Part shown: in pieces, positions 15,735-24,070 of the stretch
How positions within the stretch are numbered: the stretch's first letter is position 1
How the letters are laid out: each line of letters starts with the position of its first letter
DNA from: Actinacidiphila sp. DG2A-62
GTDB lineage: Bacteria > Actinomycetota > Actinomycetes > Streptomycetales > Streptomycetaceae
Assembly: GCF_035825295.1 (NCBI RefSeq)
Contig: NZ_JAYMGI010000002.1
Span: forward strand, 5,757,501 to 5,821,500
Reading direction: 5' to 3'
DNA length: 64,000 nucleotides
Translations under genes and position numbers: made by a program
Notes under the pieces: generated by a model
Seen by the model: the letters and a program-made list of their open reading frames with translations, nothing else
What the model was told of the DNA's origin: nothing
Database searches by the model: none

Positions 15735-17068
15735 TGCCGTGGAACCTGGTCTTCTGGTTGTGCCTGGGCGGTGTGGCCGTGCTGGTCGTCGTCCAGCCGT
15801 CGTGGAACTACCCGGGTTCGGCGTGGGTCCGGCGGCTCAGTGATGGGCCGGTGCGCTGGTACCTGTTCGGGTTCCCGGCGACGGTGGTCCGGATGTTCTA
15901 CACCTGGCGTCGGTTGTGCGTGGAGACCGGCCTGGCGGTGATGAAGCGGTCCAAGAGTGTTGTGCTCGGCGGTGATCTTCTGGTTTCCGGGGCGGAGTTG
16001 CGGCCGACCGTGCCGCGGCTGGGCATTCCGCGCCCGACGCCGACCGGTCTGAAGGTGCGGGTGCAGATGGAGCCCGGTCAGACGCCCGCGCAGTATCTCG
16101 CGGCGGCCGACGCGATGGCGCACGCCTGGCAGGCGCACGCGGTGCGGGTCGTCTCTCCGCGTCGTGGGTGGGTGCTGGCGACGATGACGGCGCGTGATCC
16201 GCTGACCGGGGACGGTGGTTCGCAGGTGCCGGGTCCGCCGCGGTTGCTCACGGCGGTCGTGGGCCGTACCGAGGACGGCGGCCCGTGGGTGATGGACTTC
16301 CGGATGGTGCCGCACTGGCTCGTGGTCGGAGCGACGCGTTCGGGGAAGTCCACTCTGATCGCGTCGTTGGTGTTCGCGCTGGCTCCGCAGGCGGTCGCGC
16401 TGGTGGGTGTGGACTGCAAGGGCGGCATGGAACTGTCCTTGTTCGAGCCGCGGTTGTCGGCTCTGGCCCGCGACCGCCGGGAGGCTGCGGCCCTGCTCCG
16501 GGCGCTGGTCGATGAGATCGAAGTGCGGATGGACACCTGCCGGGCGGTGGGTGCCCGTTCCATCTGGGAACTGGGCGACGGAGTACGGCCGGTGCCGCTC
16601 GTGGTCCTGGTCGATGAGGTCGCGGAGCTGTATTTGTCGGACGGGTCCCGCGAGGACAAGCAGTTGTCCTCGGCCTGTTCGACGGCGATGCTCCGGCTCG
16701 GCCAGCTCGGCGCGGCCCTGGGGCTGCATCTGGTCGTCGCAGGTCAGCGGGTCGGCTCGGAACTGGGGCCGGGCGTGACCGCGCTGCGCGCGCAGCTCGG
16801 CGGTCGGATCTGCCATCGGGTCAACGACGAACAGACAGCGTTGATGGTGCTCGGTGACCTGTCGCCGGATGCCGTCGCGGTCGCGCAGTCGATCGGGGAG
16901 GACGAACAGGGCGTTGCCGTCACGACCGTTGGCGGTGTGTGGATGCGGGCCCGCTCGACCCACACCACAGCGGAGCAGGCACGGCACACGGCCGGCACCT
17001 TCGCCAAGCGGACTCCCGGGCTGCCCCGGCTGGTGCAGGCGATACATCACGTGCGGGAGGCGGCGTGA
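15734..17068 (+). CDS. FtsK/SpoIIIE-type conjugative DNA-transfer ATPase (TraB/TraSA-like)
   Basis: The main transfer protein of an AICE, a membrane-anchored DNA translocase that moves double-stranded DNA between mycelia. A hydrophobic N-terminal segment (LVFWLCLGGVAVLVVVQ) anchors it. The FtsK domain has Walker A GATRSGKST at about residue 200 and Walker B PLVVLVDEVAEL at about 290, followed by LGLHLVVAGQRVG and IGGRICHRVNDE-like sensor blocks. At 444 residues it is somewhat short but complete. ATG 15734 overlaps the upstream stop (TGATG); GTG 15731 is an alternative. The end overlaps the next gene as GTGA. Confidence 0.85.
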   Translation: MPWNLVFWLCLGGVAVLVVVQPSWNYPGSAWVRRLSDGPVRWYLFGFPATVVRMFYTWRRLCVETGLAVMKRSKSVVLGGDLLVSGAELRPTVPRLGIPRPTPTGLKVRVQMEPGQTPAQYLAAADAMAHAWQAHAVRVVSPRRGWVLATMTARDPLTGDGGSQVPGPPRLLTAVVGRTEDGGPWVMDFRMVPHWLVVGATRSGKSTLIASLVFALAPQAVALVGVDCKGGMELSLFEPRLSALARDRREAAALLRALVDEIEVRMDTCRAVGARSIWELGDGVRPVPLVVLVDEVAELYLSDGSREDKQLSSACSTAMLRLGQLGAALGLHLVVAGQRVGSELGPGVTALRAQLGGRICHRVNDEQTALMVLGDLSPDAVAVAQSIGEDEQGVAVTTVGGVWMRARSTHTTAEQARHTAGTFAKRTPGLPRLVQAIHHVREAA

Positions 17069-17253
17069 GCACCGCAGGCGGCTCGCTGTCGCTGGTGGTC
17101 GTGCTGGCAATCGTCACGATCATGATCGTGCGGTCACGTGAAGTGCCTTGGTGGCAGGCCGCGTTGATCTTCCTGTTCGGGTTCTACGTGGCCCTGACCC
17201 CGGCGATGTACCTCGTCCTGGTCATCGTCCAGTCCATCACCGGACGCCTCTGA
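17065..17253 (+). CDS. Small membrane protein of the transfer operon (62 aa)
   Basis: A 62-residue protein with two hydrophobic helices (LSLVVVLAIVTIMIV and AALIFLFGFYVALTPAMYLVLVIV) joined by a short RSREVPWW loop. The GTG at 17065 overlaps the stop of the transfer ATPase gene. Small membrane proteins at this position in AICEs are thought to support spreading of the element (Spd-like), but there is no sequence signature that proves this. Confidence 0.65.
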   Translation: MSTAGGSLSLVVVLAIVTIMIVRSREVPWWQAALIFLFGFYVALTPAMYLVLVIVQSITGRL

Positions 17254-17283
17254 CTCCCCTCGTGCCAGAGGGAGGCACCCCGC

Positions 17284-17427
17284 ATGTCCGGATCGGACGA
17301 ACCACGTTGCCCACAGTGCCTTCGGCCCCGCGAACGCGGCCGTGGCGGCCGCCTGTTGCGGTGCCGCTACTGCCGTCGCAGTCGTCGTCGGCGCAATCCC
17401 CGCTCGCGCCGTAAGCGTCGCCGCTGA
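17284..17427 (+). CDS. Mobile-element transfer zinc-ribbon peptide (47 aa)
   Basis: A 47-residue peptide, MSGSDEPRCPQCLRPRERGR followed by a second CRYC pair and an Arg-rich tail. The two CxxC knuckles form a probable zinc ribbon, and the basic tail would bind nucleic acid. Peptides of this kind lie between traB and rep in Streptomyces AICEs and are annotated as mobile element transfer proteins. ATG 17284 follows GGGAGG at 8 nt. Codon use and length support translation even though it is short. Confidence 0.7.
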   Translation: MSGSDEPRCPQCLRPRERGRGGRLLRCRYCRRSRRRRNPRSRRKRRR

Positions 17428-17578
17428 GCACATCGGGCCGACCCCGACACATCCCAGACCTACCGCCGACCCATCGCATATCCCCTGAACGGAGGCGTAC
17501 CCGTGACTTTCCGCACCTCGGTCTCTGCCCGCATCCGGGCGGCTCGATCGGCTGCCCGCCGCGAAAGGTCACCGCCTC

Positions 17579-19015
17579 ATGACCGCTGCCCTCGACGGCA
17601 CCACGGGGGCGCGGCGCTACGTTGCGCAAACGGCGGAGCGCACGCGCCGCCTGTCGGACCTCGACCGCGACCTGATCCGCCTCGCCTCCGAACCGGGATA
17701 CCCGCGCTGGGTCGACCAGGTCAGGGCGACCGGCGGATGCGCTCGACCGGTCTACCTGGCCGGGCACACCACCACCTACGATCGGGCTACCGGCTCGGTC
17801 CTGCGCCACTACGACACCGCGAGCGAACCGGGCGGACGCCTGGCCGTGCGGTGCCGCAACCGCCGCGCATCGCGCTGCGGACCGTGCTCCCGCGAACACG
17901 CGGGCGACACCTTCCACTTGGTACGGGCCGGGCTGTCCGGCGGCAAAGGCACACCCGAAGCCGTCGCCGATCACCCGCGGCTGTTCGTCACGCTGACCGC
18001 TCCGTCCTTCGGGCCCGTGCACCGGGCCGGACCCGACCGGTGCCGCCCCCGCCGCGACGGCGAGACCTGCCCGCACGGCCGGGCGCTCGGTTGCGGTCGA
18101 ACTCACCCGGACGACGATCCGGCGGTCGGTCAGCCGCTCTGCCAGGCCTGCTACGACTACACGGCGCACGTGCTCTGGCACGCCCACGCCGGGGAGCTGT
18201 GGAACCGCACCTGCCGTGCGATCCGCCGGCACCTCGCCACCGCCGCCGGGATCACTCAGACGCACTTCGCCCGGCACGCCCGCCTGGCCTTCGCCAAGGT
18301 CACCGAGTACCAGCGGCGCGGAGCGGTCCACTTCCACGCGGTGGTTCGCCTGGACGGCCCCGCGGGTCCCGGCACGCCCCCGCCCTCTTGGGGCACTGCC
18401 GACCTTTTGGCGGACGCCGTACGTGCTGCCGCTTCTGCTGCCCGCGTCACCCTCGACGCGTCCGCGGCTCTCGGCGAATACGCCTTCGGCTGGGGTGTGC
18501 AACTCGACGTCCGGCCGGTTCGGGCTTTTGGCGACGGCCCGGCGGTCACCGATGATGCGGTCGCCGCGTACGTCGCCAAGTACACCTCCAAGAGCGTCGG
18601 CGACTCCGGCGCCCTCGACCACCGGATCACCAGCCGCGCGCAGATCACGTACGCGGCCGTCAGCCCGCACCTGCGTACCCTCATGGCGGTTTGCTGGCGG
18701 CTCGGCGACCTGCCGCAGCTGGCACACCTGCGGCTGCGGGCCTGGGCACACACCCTCGGCTACCGCGGTCACTGCCTGACCAAGTCACGCCGCTACTCCA
18801 CCACCTATCGCGCGCTGCGGGCCGCCCGCACCGCACACCGCGCGGGTCAGCCGCTGGCGCAGGGGCCGACCCTCGTGGTGGAGGCGGCCTGGCGATACGT
18901 CGGTTCGGGGCACACGGCCGGCGAAGCCGCCGTCGCCGCGGGCATCGCCGAAGACCTGGCCGAACTCCGCACGCTGCGCCGCGCCATGTCCGCCTCCGGG
19001 TGGCCCGATGGCTGA
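17579..19015 (+). CDS. repSA: Rolling-circle replication initiator (RepSA family)
   Basis: A 478-residue replication initiator. Motifs seen are cysteine pairs in the N-terminal third (RRASRCGPCSREH), the LFVTLTAPSFGPVH block, the HUH-type metal motif GAVHFHAVVRLDG near residue 250, and AAYVAKYTSKS near residue 325 with the candidate catalytic tyrosine. This order matches RepSA-type initiators of pSAM2-like elements. ATG 17579 has GAAAGG about 10 nt upstream. A GTG at 17503 with a better ribosome-binding site opens a different frame. The stop overlaps the next gene (ATGGCTGA). Confidence 0.8.
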   Translation: MTAALDGTTGARRYVAQTAERTRRLSDLDRDLIRLASEPGYPRWVDQVRATGGCARPVYLAGHTTTYDRATGSVLRHYDTASEPGGRLAVRCRNRRASRCGPCSREHAGDTFHLVRAGLSGGKGTPEAVADHPRLFVTLTAPSFGPVHRAGPDRCRPRRDGETCPHGRALGCGRTHPDDDPAVGQPLCQACYDYTAHVLWHAHAGELWNRTCRAIRRHLATAAGITQTHFARHARLAFAKVTEYQRRGAVHFHAVVRLDGPAGPGTPPPSWGTADLLADAVRAAASAARVTLDASAALGEYAFGWGVQLDVRPVRAFGDGPAVTDDAVAAYVAKYTSKSVGDSGALDHRITSRAQITYAAVSPHLRTLMAVCWRLGDLPQLAHLRLRAWAHTLGYRGHCLTKSRRYSTTYRALRAARTAHRAGQPLAQGPTLVVEAAWRYVGSGHTAGEAAVAAGIAEDLAELRTLRRAMSASGWPDG

Positions 19016-19478
19016 ACCGACCGTCGGCAGCTTCCACTACACGCGTACCGACCACGGACGGACTACAGCCCTCGCCACGTGGCGTGTCACCACGACCGAC
19101 GAGGCGATCGCCAACGCAGTTCGCGCCCTCGCAGGGGGAACGATCACGGTCACGGACGGAGGGTTCCTGGACGTGCAGACCGGCGCGACGGCCGTACGCG
19201 TGGCGATCCTCGACACGGACACGGCATGCCTGCGATTCCACCTGCGCGACCGCCCCACACTGGGCGTGTTCTCCTTCACCGCCCGGCCGTGGACCCTCGA
19301 CGAGCTGACCCGCGACGGGCAGGGGCGACCGGGGGTGGGCGGGCGGGGCCCGGCGGACCTGGTGATCCGGGACGTGAACGTGACGACCCTGACCGGCCTG
19401 CACGTCCGGCACCTGGTCCCTGAGCTGCGCCTGCGGAGGCGTCCAGGCAGACCAACGCACGCAAACCCCGCCGCGTGA
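19008..19478 (+). CDS. Hypothetical protein between rep and integrase; possible recombination directionality factor
   Basis: A 156-residue protein coupled to rep by an 8-bp overlap. It contains WRVTTTDEAIANAVRALAGG then ITVTDGGFLDVQTGATAVRV. In tyrosine-integrase AICEs this place holds xis. The block resembles, weakly, the FRFT..S...A.AVAALYGG...W......TdA.avpV pattern of Gp3-like RDF proteins of serine-integrase phages. That link is my inference from pattern memory; the protein is shorter than Gp3. There is no helix-turn-helix. The stop codon lies in the loop of a bidirectional terminator shared with the convergent integrase gene. Confidence 0.5.
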   Translation: MAEPTVGSFHYTRTDHGRTTALATWRVTTTDEAIANAVRALAGGTITVTDGGFLDVQTGATAVRVAILDTDTACLRFHLRDRPTLGVFSFTARPWTLDELTRDGQGRPGVGGRGPADLVIRDVNVTTLTGLHVRHLVPELRLRRRPGRPTHANPAA

Positions 19479-19488
19479 TCCGGCGGGG
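19466..19488. terminator. Bidirectional terminator between convergent genes
   Basis: Arms CCCCGCCG (19466-19473) and CGGCGGGG (19481-19488) with a 7-nt loop that includes the TGA of the upstream gene; A residues precede the left arm. It can serve both the plus-strand gene and the integrase gene. Confidence 0.65.
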
Positions 19489-19508
19489 CTCGCGTGCGCC
19501 CGGTCGGG

Positions 19509-21026
19509 TTACGCGGCCAGGTTCAGGAGGTCCTGCGCCGTGATGACGAAGCGCTCTGCGGCCCCCCGGGGGTAGATCAGCACCCGCACGCCGTAGGAGG
19601 TGAGGATCTCGCGTCGCGCGGCGTCGTCGTGCGCCTGCTCCCACTGGTCGGCGATGGTCTGGCCGGTCGGGATCATGCGCATCCCGGAGGGACGGTCCGG
19701 CAGGGACCGAAGATCGGCGATCTCCCGGCCCATCCGTGCGTACTCGACGCGGAACCACTCGGTGTCGTCGGGCGCGTCGTACAGTCCCGCCCGGCGGTCG
19801 TCGCGCAGCCTGGCCCGGTCGGCTTCCAACTCGGCGATGCGCTGGGCGTGGCCGGTGCCGGGGTCGAACTCGCGCCGCATGACCTGGCCACTGCCGTAGC
19901 GGTCCAGGAACCACCCGGTGACGGTGGCGTCCGCGACGCTTCCGGTGACCTGCGGCGCGGGCTTGCAGTCCGCCGACTCCGCCCACCCGGACATGCGTCC
20001 GATGCACCGGTACGTGTGCTCACCGCGCTTGTTGCCGACATACGCCCGCTGTCCGCACACACCGCACACCATCACCGCCGACAGCAGACGCTCCCCCTTG
20101 GGCGCACGCTGCTGCGTACCGGTCTCCTTCGGGGCCGTGGCGGTGATCAGCGCGCTGCGGGTGGTGCGGTCCCACAGCCCATCGGCGAGCCTCACCGGGT
20201 GCCCGTCCCTGCCCAGCACCGCCCGGCCACCGTGGATCAGGTAGCCCAACGCTGCCTCGCTGATCAGGATGTCCCGCAGCGTGCGGCGGTCCCACTTCAC
20301 CCCGCGCGGCGCGCGCCCGTACATCACCGCACGGTGGTCACTGGGCGACAACACCCCCTCGCGGTTGAGCCGGGCGGCCTCGGTGTGCACGGTGATCTTC
20401 CCCGTGCGGTCGGTGAGAATCCTCTTCGCCACGTTGCGGATCACCTCCGCCGCAACCGGGTCGATCTCGACATGATCGACCTTTGCGGTCGGGAACAGCC
20501 GCACGAACCGGTACCCATAACTGTTCTTCTGCTTGGGCTCACCCGCCGCCCGCGCACGTACCGTGTCGTCCCGGTTCCGCTTCTGGATCGACCGAAGCTC
20601 CATCTGCGCCCCGAACGACTCCATGGACAACCGCATCTCGTCCATCGGGTCGTCCAGGTCCCACGGCCCGTCGTGCCCAAACGTGACCAGCAGCCGCCCC
20701 GACTCGTGGATCGCGTACGCGGTGTTCAACACGTCCCGCTGGTTGCGCCCGATACGGTCGACCGCCGCCCCGGCGATCCCCGAATACGGCCCCATCTCGT
20801 CCCGCAGCCATGGCCCCAGAGCAGGCCGAGTCCGCGGGTCGGTCGCCCCCGAGATTTCCCAGTCGTCCGCCCACGCGATCACATGCCCACCGATCGCGGA
20901 CACCGCCGACAAGACCTGCTGCTCCTGCCGCTCCGGCGACGAGGTGGCATCCGACTTCCGACTCAGGCGGCGCACGCCCAGCATGCACTTCCCGCAGCCG
21001 CAGTACGCACCAACCATAGAATCCAT
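19509..21026 (-). CDS. Large serine recombinase / integrase
   Basis: Site-specific integrase of the large serine family, 505 residues. The N-terminal resolvase domain has GVRRLSRKSDATSSPERQ with the catalytic serine in the LSR or SSPER block, then AAVDRIGRNQRDVLNTAY. A recombinase domain (GYRFVRLFP, RRTLRDILISEAALGYLI) and a zinc ribbon (MVCGVCGQRAYVG ... RCIG ... C) follow, then a coiled-coil part (AQRIAELEADRARLRDDRR). ATG 21026 has GGAG 8 nt upstream; ATGs at 21053 and 21014 are alternatives. The promoter side is packed with palindromes that may include the attachment site. Confidence 0.9.
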   Translation of the reverse strand: MDSMVGAYCGCGKCMLGVRRLSRKSDATSSPERQEQQVLSAVSAIGGHVIAWADDWEISGATDPRTRPALGPWLRDEMGPYSGIAGAAVDRIGRNQRDVLNTAYAIHESGRLLVTFGHDGPWDLDDPMDEMRLSMESFGAQMELRSIQKRNRDDTVRARAAGEPKQKNSYGYRFVRLFPTAKVDHVEIDPVAAEVIRNVAKRILTDRTGKITVHTEAARLNREGVLSPSDHRAVMYGRAPRGVKWDRRTLRDILISEAALGYLIHGGRAVLGRDGHPVRLADGLWDRTTRSALITATAPKETGTQQRAPKGERLLSAVMVCGVCGQRAYVGNKRGEHTYRCIGRMSGWAESADCKPAPQVTGSVADATVTGWFLDRYGSGQVMRREFDPGTGHAQRIAELEADRARLRDDRRAGLYDAPDDTEWFRVEYARMGREIADLRSLPDRPSGMRMIPTGQTIADQWEQAHDDAARREILTSYGVRVLIYPRGAAERFVITAQDLLNLAA

Positions 21027-21075
21027 GGTGAGCGCTCCATCCCCGCACGTCATGTGCGTTTTGCGGGGGCTCCCG

Positions 21076-21095
21076 GCGCAGTTCCCCGCGCCCCT
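21076..21095 (-). repeat. Dispersed intergenic repeat, copy 2 (inverted)
   Basis: The complement of this 20-bp stretch equals the first 20 bases of the repeat at 9110-9130. It is inverted relative to the other copies. Confidence 0.7.
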
Positions 21096-21211
21096 GCGTG
21101 CTCACGCACGTCCGGATAGCGGACGTCTTACACCGGAAACCGGTGTCAGGTATCTCACAACGCACCGTGCGAACGTGTCTGCGTACGTTGCGGAATGTCC
21201 GGATTCCGGAC
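21096..21211. promoter_or_regulatory. Cluster of perfect palindromes upstream of the integrase (candidate att/operator region)
   Basis: Four inverted repeats: GCGTG-CT-CACGC (21096-21107), ACGTCCG-GATAG-CGGACGT (21108-21126), ACACCGG-AAA-CCGGTGT (21130-21146) and GTCCGGA-T-TCCGGAC (21197-21211). Serine-integrase attachment sites are themselves imperfect palindromes and often lie next to int, so this is the best candidate for the right-hand attachment site or int operators. Confidence 0.45.
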
Positions 21212-21431
21212 GCCGGATCATGACCCATCGTGACCTTGCCGAGATCAGAGCGGTTCTGACCGCCTCCCACCGTGTCGGATTATGGGTGGAGTTGAGCTCG
21301 GGTCAATGGGTCTGGCCCTCCACCGGAGGCCGCCGACTCACGAGCCGGAGGACCGCGGTCGCTGTCAGGGGTGTCAGCACGCTGCCGGTCTTCCTTTCAC
21401 GTACCGACAGTGACTCCTGAGGAGGCAACCC

Positions 21432-23081
21432 ATGCGTGGTGCCAAGAGCGCCAAGTGGGTCGTGGGGGCGGCGGTCGTCGCCCTCGCAGCGACCGCCTGC
21501 GGTTCCGGCGAGAGCTCGGACACCAAGGCCGGCGGTTCGAACGACGGCATCGTCCGCGCGTGGTGGGGCGACCCCCAGAACCCGCTCGAGCCGGCGAACA
21601 CCAACGAGGTGCAGGGCGGCAAGGTCCTGGACATGATCTTCATGAACCTCAAGGAGTACGACCCGCGGACGGGCAAGGCCAACCTGGAGGCCGCGGACTC
21701 CATCACCACCACCGACCAGCAGAACTTCACCATCAAGATCAAGCCGAACCTGAAGTTCTCCGACGGCACCCCGGTCACCGCCTCGTCCTTCGTGGACGCC
21801 TGGAACTACGGTGCGCTGGTCACCAACAAGCAGCTAAACTCCTACTTCTTCGCGGACATCGACGGCTACGACGCCGTGCACCCGGAGAAGGAGGGCACCG
21901 CGCCCACCGCCAAGACGCTGTCCGGGCTGAAGGTCGTCGACGACCACACCTTCACGGTCAAGCTGAACCAGAAGTTCTCCACCTGGCCGGACCGGCTGGG
22001 CTACAAGGCGTTCGCGCCGCTGCCCAAGTCGTTCTTCACCGACCACGCGGGCTACCTGAACAAGCCGGTCGGCGACGGCCCGTACAAGGTCGTGTCGTAC
22101 ACCAAGGGCAGCAGCATGAAGCTGGTCCCCAACCCGTACTACACCGGCCCGAGCAAGCCCAAGAACAAGGGCGTGCTGCTCAAGGTCTACACCGACAGCA
22201 GCACCGCCTACGCGGACCTGCAGGCCGGCAACCTCGACGTGCTGGACGACATCCCGGCCGAGGACCTCAGCCACGCCAAGACGGACCTGAACGGCCGCTA
22301 CCTCAACCAGCCGGCCGGCATCATCCAGACCATCTCCTTCCCGCTGAACCAGAAGGCGTGGAACGCCCCCGGCATGGACAAGGTCCGGCTCGGCCTGTCG
22401 ATGGCGATCGACCGCAAGACCATCACCCAGAAGATCTTCCAGGGCACCCGCACCCCGGCCGGCGACCTCACCTCCCCGGTGCTCGGCGCGGCCGGCGGCT
22501 ACAGCGCGAACCTGGCCGGCGAGGCCACCACGTACGACCCGGCCAAGGCCAAGGCGCTCATCCAGCAGGGCGGCGGCATCCCCGGCGGTCACATGACCAT
22601 CGGCTACAACGCCGACTCCGGCTCCCACAAGCAGTGGGTGGACGCGGTCTGCAACAGCATCAACAACGTGCTGGGCGACAACAAGGCGTGCGTCGGCGCC
22701 CCCACCGGCACCTTCGCGGACTTCCGCAACCAGATCACCAAGGGTGAGATGAAGCAGCCGTTCCGCTCCGGCTGGCAGATGGACTACCCGCTGATCGACG
22801 ACTTCCTGACGCCGCTGTACGCGACCGGCGGCAGCTCGAACGACTCGAAGTACAGCAACCCGCAGTTCGACGCGCTGATCAAGCAGGCCAACGCGGAGCC
22901 CGACACCGCCAAGGCCGTGCAGACCTACCAGCAGGCCGAGAAGCTGCTCTTCAAGGACATGCCCGTGATCCCGCTCTGGTACCAGAACGGCGAGGCCGGC
23001 TGGTCCTCCCGGGTCTCCCACGTGACGGAGAACGCGTTCAGCTACCCCGTCTTCACGGACATCACCGTCAACAACGGCTGA
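21432..23081 (+). CDS. Oligopeptide-binding lipoprotein, cassette 1 (BldKB-like)
   Basis: Peptide-binding lipoprotein of 549 residues, the substrate receptor of an Opp-type importer. The signal sequence ends in a lipobox ...LAATACGSG. The mature start IVRAWWGDPQNPLEPANTNE is a signature shared with cassette 2. Family blocks are LKFSDGTPVTASSFVDAW and DKVRLGLSMAIDRKTI. GAGGAGG lies 7-8 nt before ATG 21432. It heads a five-gene operon, with a strong hairpin between it and the first permease. Similar proteins in S. coelicolor take up extracellular peptides and include BldKB, needed for aerial growth; orthology is not established here. Confidence 0.88.
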   Translation: MRGAKSAKWVVGAAVVALAATACGSGESSDTKAGGSNDGIVRAWWGDPQNPLEPANTNEVQGGKVLDMIFMNLKEYDPRTGKANLEAADSITTTDQQNFTIKIKPNLKFSDGTPVTASSFVDAWNYGALVTNKQLNSYFFADIDGYDAVHPEKEGTAPTAKTLSGLKVVDDHTFTVKLNQKFSTWPDRLGYKAFAPLPKSFFTDHAGYLNKPVGDGPYKVVSYTKGSSMKLVPNPYYTGPSKPKNKGVLLKVYTDSSTAYADLQAGNLDVLDDIPAEDLSHAKTDLNGRYLNQPAGIIQTISFPLNQKAWNAPGMDKVRLGLSMAIDRKTITQKIFQGTRTPAGDLTSPVLGAAGGYSANLAGEATTYDPAKAKALIQQGGGIPGGHMTIGYNADSGSHKQWVDAVCNSINNVLGDNKACVGAPTGTFADFRNQITKGEMKQPFRSGWQMDYPLIDDFLTPLYATGGSSNDSKYSNPQFDALIKQANAEPDTAKAVQTYQQAEKLLFKDMPVIPLWYQNGEAGWSSRVSHVTENAFSYPVFTDITVNNG

Positions 23082-23089
23082 CGGACGCC

Positions 23090-23121
23090 CCGGCCGGGGC
23101 CCGACCACGGGCCCCGGCCGG
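23090..23121 (+). terminator. Hairpin after binding-protein gene, cassette 1 (attenuator)
   Basis: A 14-bp perfect stem (arms 23090-23103 and 23108-23121) with a 4-nt loop lies 8 bp after the stop codon and 25 bp before the permease start. It may stop part of the transcripts or protect the upstream mRNA, giving more binding protein than permease. Confidence 0.65.
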
Positions 23122-23146
23122 CGTCTGCCCGATCCCTGGAGGGCAC

Positions 23147-24070
23147 ATGGGGCGCTACGTCATCCGACGACTGCTCCAGATGGTGCCGGTCTTCGTCGGC
23201 ACCACCTTTCTGATCTTCATCATGGTGTACGCGCTGGGCGACCCGGTGGCCGCGATGTTCGGCGACCGCGCGCCGGACCCGGCGACCGCGGCCGCGATCC
23301 GGCACGCGATGTACCTGGACCACTCGCTGCCGGCCCAGTACGTCCACTACATGGGCCAGATCTTCACCGGCGACTTCGGCACCGCGGCCAACGGCCAGCC
23401 GGTCACCGAGGTCATGGGCACCGCCTTCCCGGTGACCATCCGGCTGACCCTGGTGGCGTTCGTCTTCGAGGCGGTCATCGGCATCGCGCTGGGCCTGCTC
23501 GCCGGGCTGCGCCGGGGCCGGCTGGCCGACAGCGGCGTGCTCGCGCTGACCCTGCTGGTGGTCTCGATCCCCACCTTCGTCACCGGCTACCTGCTGCGCT
23601 ACTTCGTCGGCGTCAAGTGGGGCCTGGCGCACCCGACGGTCGCCGAGGGCGCGCCGATCGGCGACCTGGTCATGCCCGGCCTGGTGCTGGCGGGCGTGTC
23701 GCTGGCCTACGTGGCCCGGCTGACCCGCACCTCGGTGGCCGAGAACGGCCGCGCGGACTACCTGCGCACCGCCGTCGCCAAGGGCCTGCCGCGCCGCCGC
23801 GTGGTCACCGTGCACCTGCTGCGCAACTCGCTGATACCCGTGGTGACCTTCCTCGGCACCGACATCGGCGGCCTGATGGCCGGCGCGGTCGTCACCGAGC
23901 GGATCTTCAACATCCACGGCGTCGGCTACCAGCTCTACCAGGGCATCCTGCGGCAGAACCCGCCGACCGTGGTCGGCTTCGTCACCATCCTGGTGCTGAT
24001 CTTCCTCGTCGCCAACCTGCTCGTCGACCTGCTCTACGCAGTCCTGGACCCGAGGATCCGGTATGCCTGA
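23147..24070 (+). CDS. Oligopeptide ABC permease (OppB/DppB type), cassette 1
   Basis: A 307-residue inner-membrane permease starting MGRYVIRRLLQMVPVFVG, with about six membrane helices. The large periplasmic loop typical of OppB lies between helices 1 and 2 (GDPVAAMFGDRAPDPATAAA), and the EAA loop ADYLRTAVAKGLPRRRV contacts the ATPases. TGGAGGG precedes the ATG. Its end overlaps the next permease gene by 8 bp. Operon context shows its partners directly. Confidence 0.92.
   Translation: MGRYVIRRLLQMVPVFVGTTFLIFIMVYALGDPVAAMFGDRAPDPATAAAIRHAMYLDHSLPAQYVHYMGQIFTGDFGTAANGQPVTEVMGTAFPVTIRLTLVAFVFEAVIGIALGLLAGLRRGRLADSGVLALTLLVVSIPTFVTGYLLRYFVGVKWGLAHPTVAEGAPIGDLVMPGLVLAGVSLAYVARLTRTSVAENGRADYLRTAVAKGLPRRRVVTVHLLRNSLIPVVTFLGTDIGGLMAGAVVTERIFNIHGVGYQLYQGILRQNPPTVVGFVTILVLIFLVANLLVDLLYAVLDPRIRYA

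Larger units (their letters stand above)
9430..21211. mobile_element. AICE-like integrative and conjugative element with a serine integrase (ends approximate)
   Basis: The segment between typA and the peptide ABC genes carries the set of genes expected of an actinomycete integrative and conjugative element: serine integrase (19509-21026), RepSA-like initiator (17579-19015), FtsK-like transfer ATPase (15734-17068) with small transfer-associated proteins, GntR repressor (14128-14898) and cargo (9570-13930). Many AICEs use a tyrosine integrase at a tRNA gene; here there is no tRNA and the integrase is the large serine type. I could not find flanking direct repeats, so both ends are estimates. 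The XRE/SLOG and HATPase genes at the left could be cargo or older chromosomal genes. Confidence 0.7.
21027..21431. other. 405-bp divergent region between integrase and first peptide ABC operon
   Basis: It contains the inverted copy of the 20-bp dispersed repeat (21076-21095), four short perfect inverted repeats at 21096-21211, and the GAGGAGG ribosome-binding site of the binding-protein gene. The integrase promoter, the right end of the island and the operon promoter must all lie here. No further gene is convincing. Confidence 0.55.

Noticed and set aside
17503-18555. A gene starting at GTG 17503 with a good GGAGG site
   Set aside because: The frame runs through the RepSA-like gene in a different phase and its residues are an Arg/Pro-rich shadow; only its first 25 codons are free of overlap. 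A short frameshifted gene cannot be excluded.
9110-21095. The 20-bp repeats on both sides of the island as attL/attR
   Set aside because: They are inverted relative to each other, which would invert rather than excise the segment, and a third copy exists far away at 61475.
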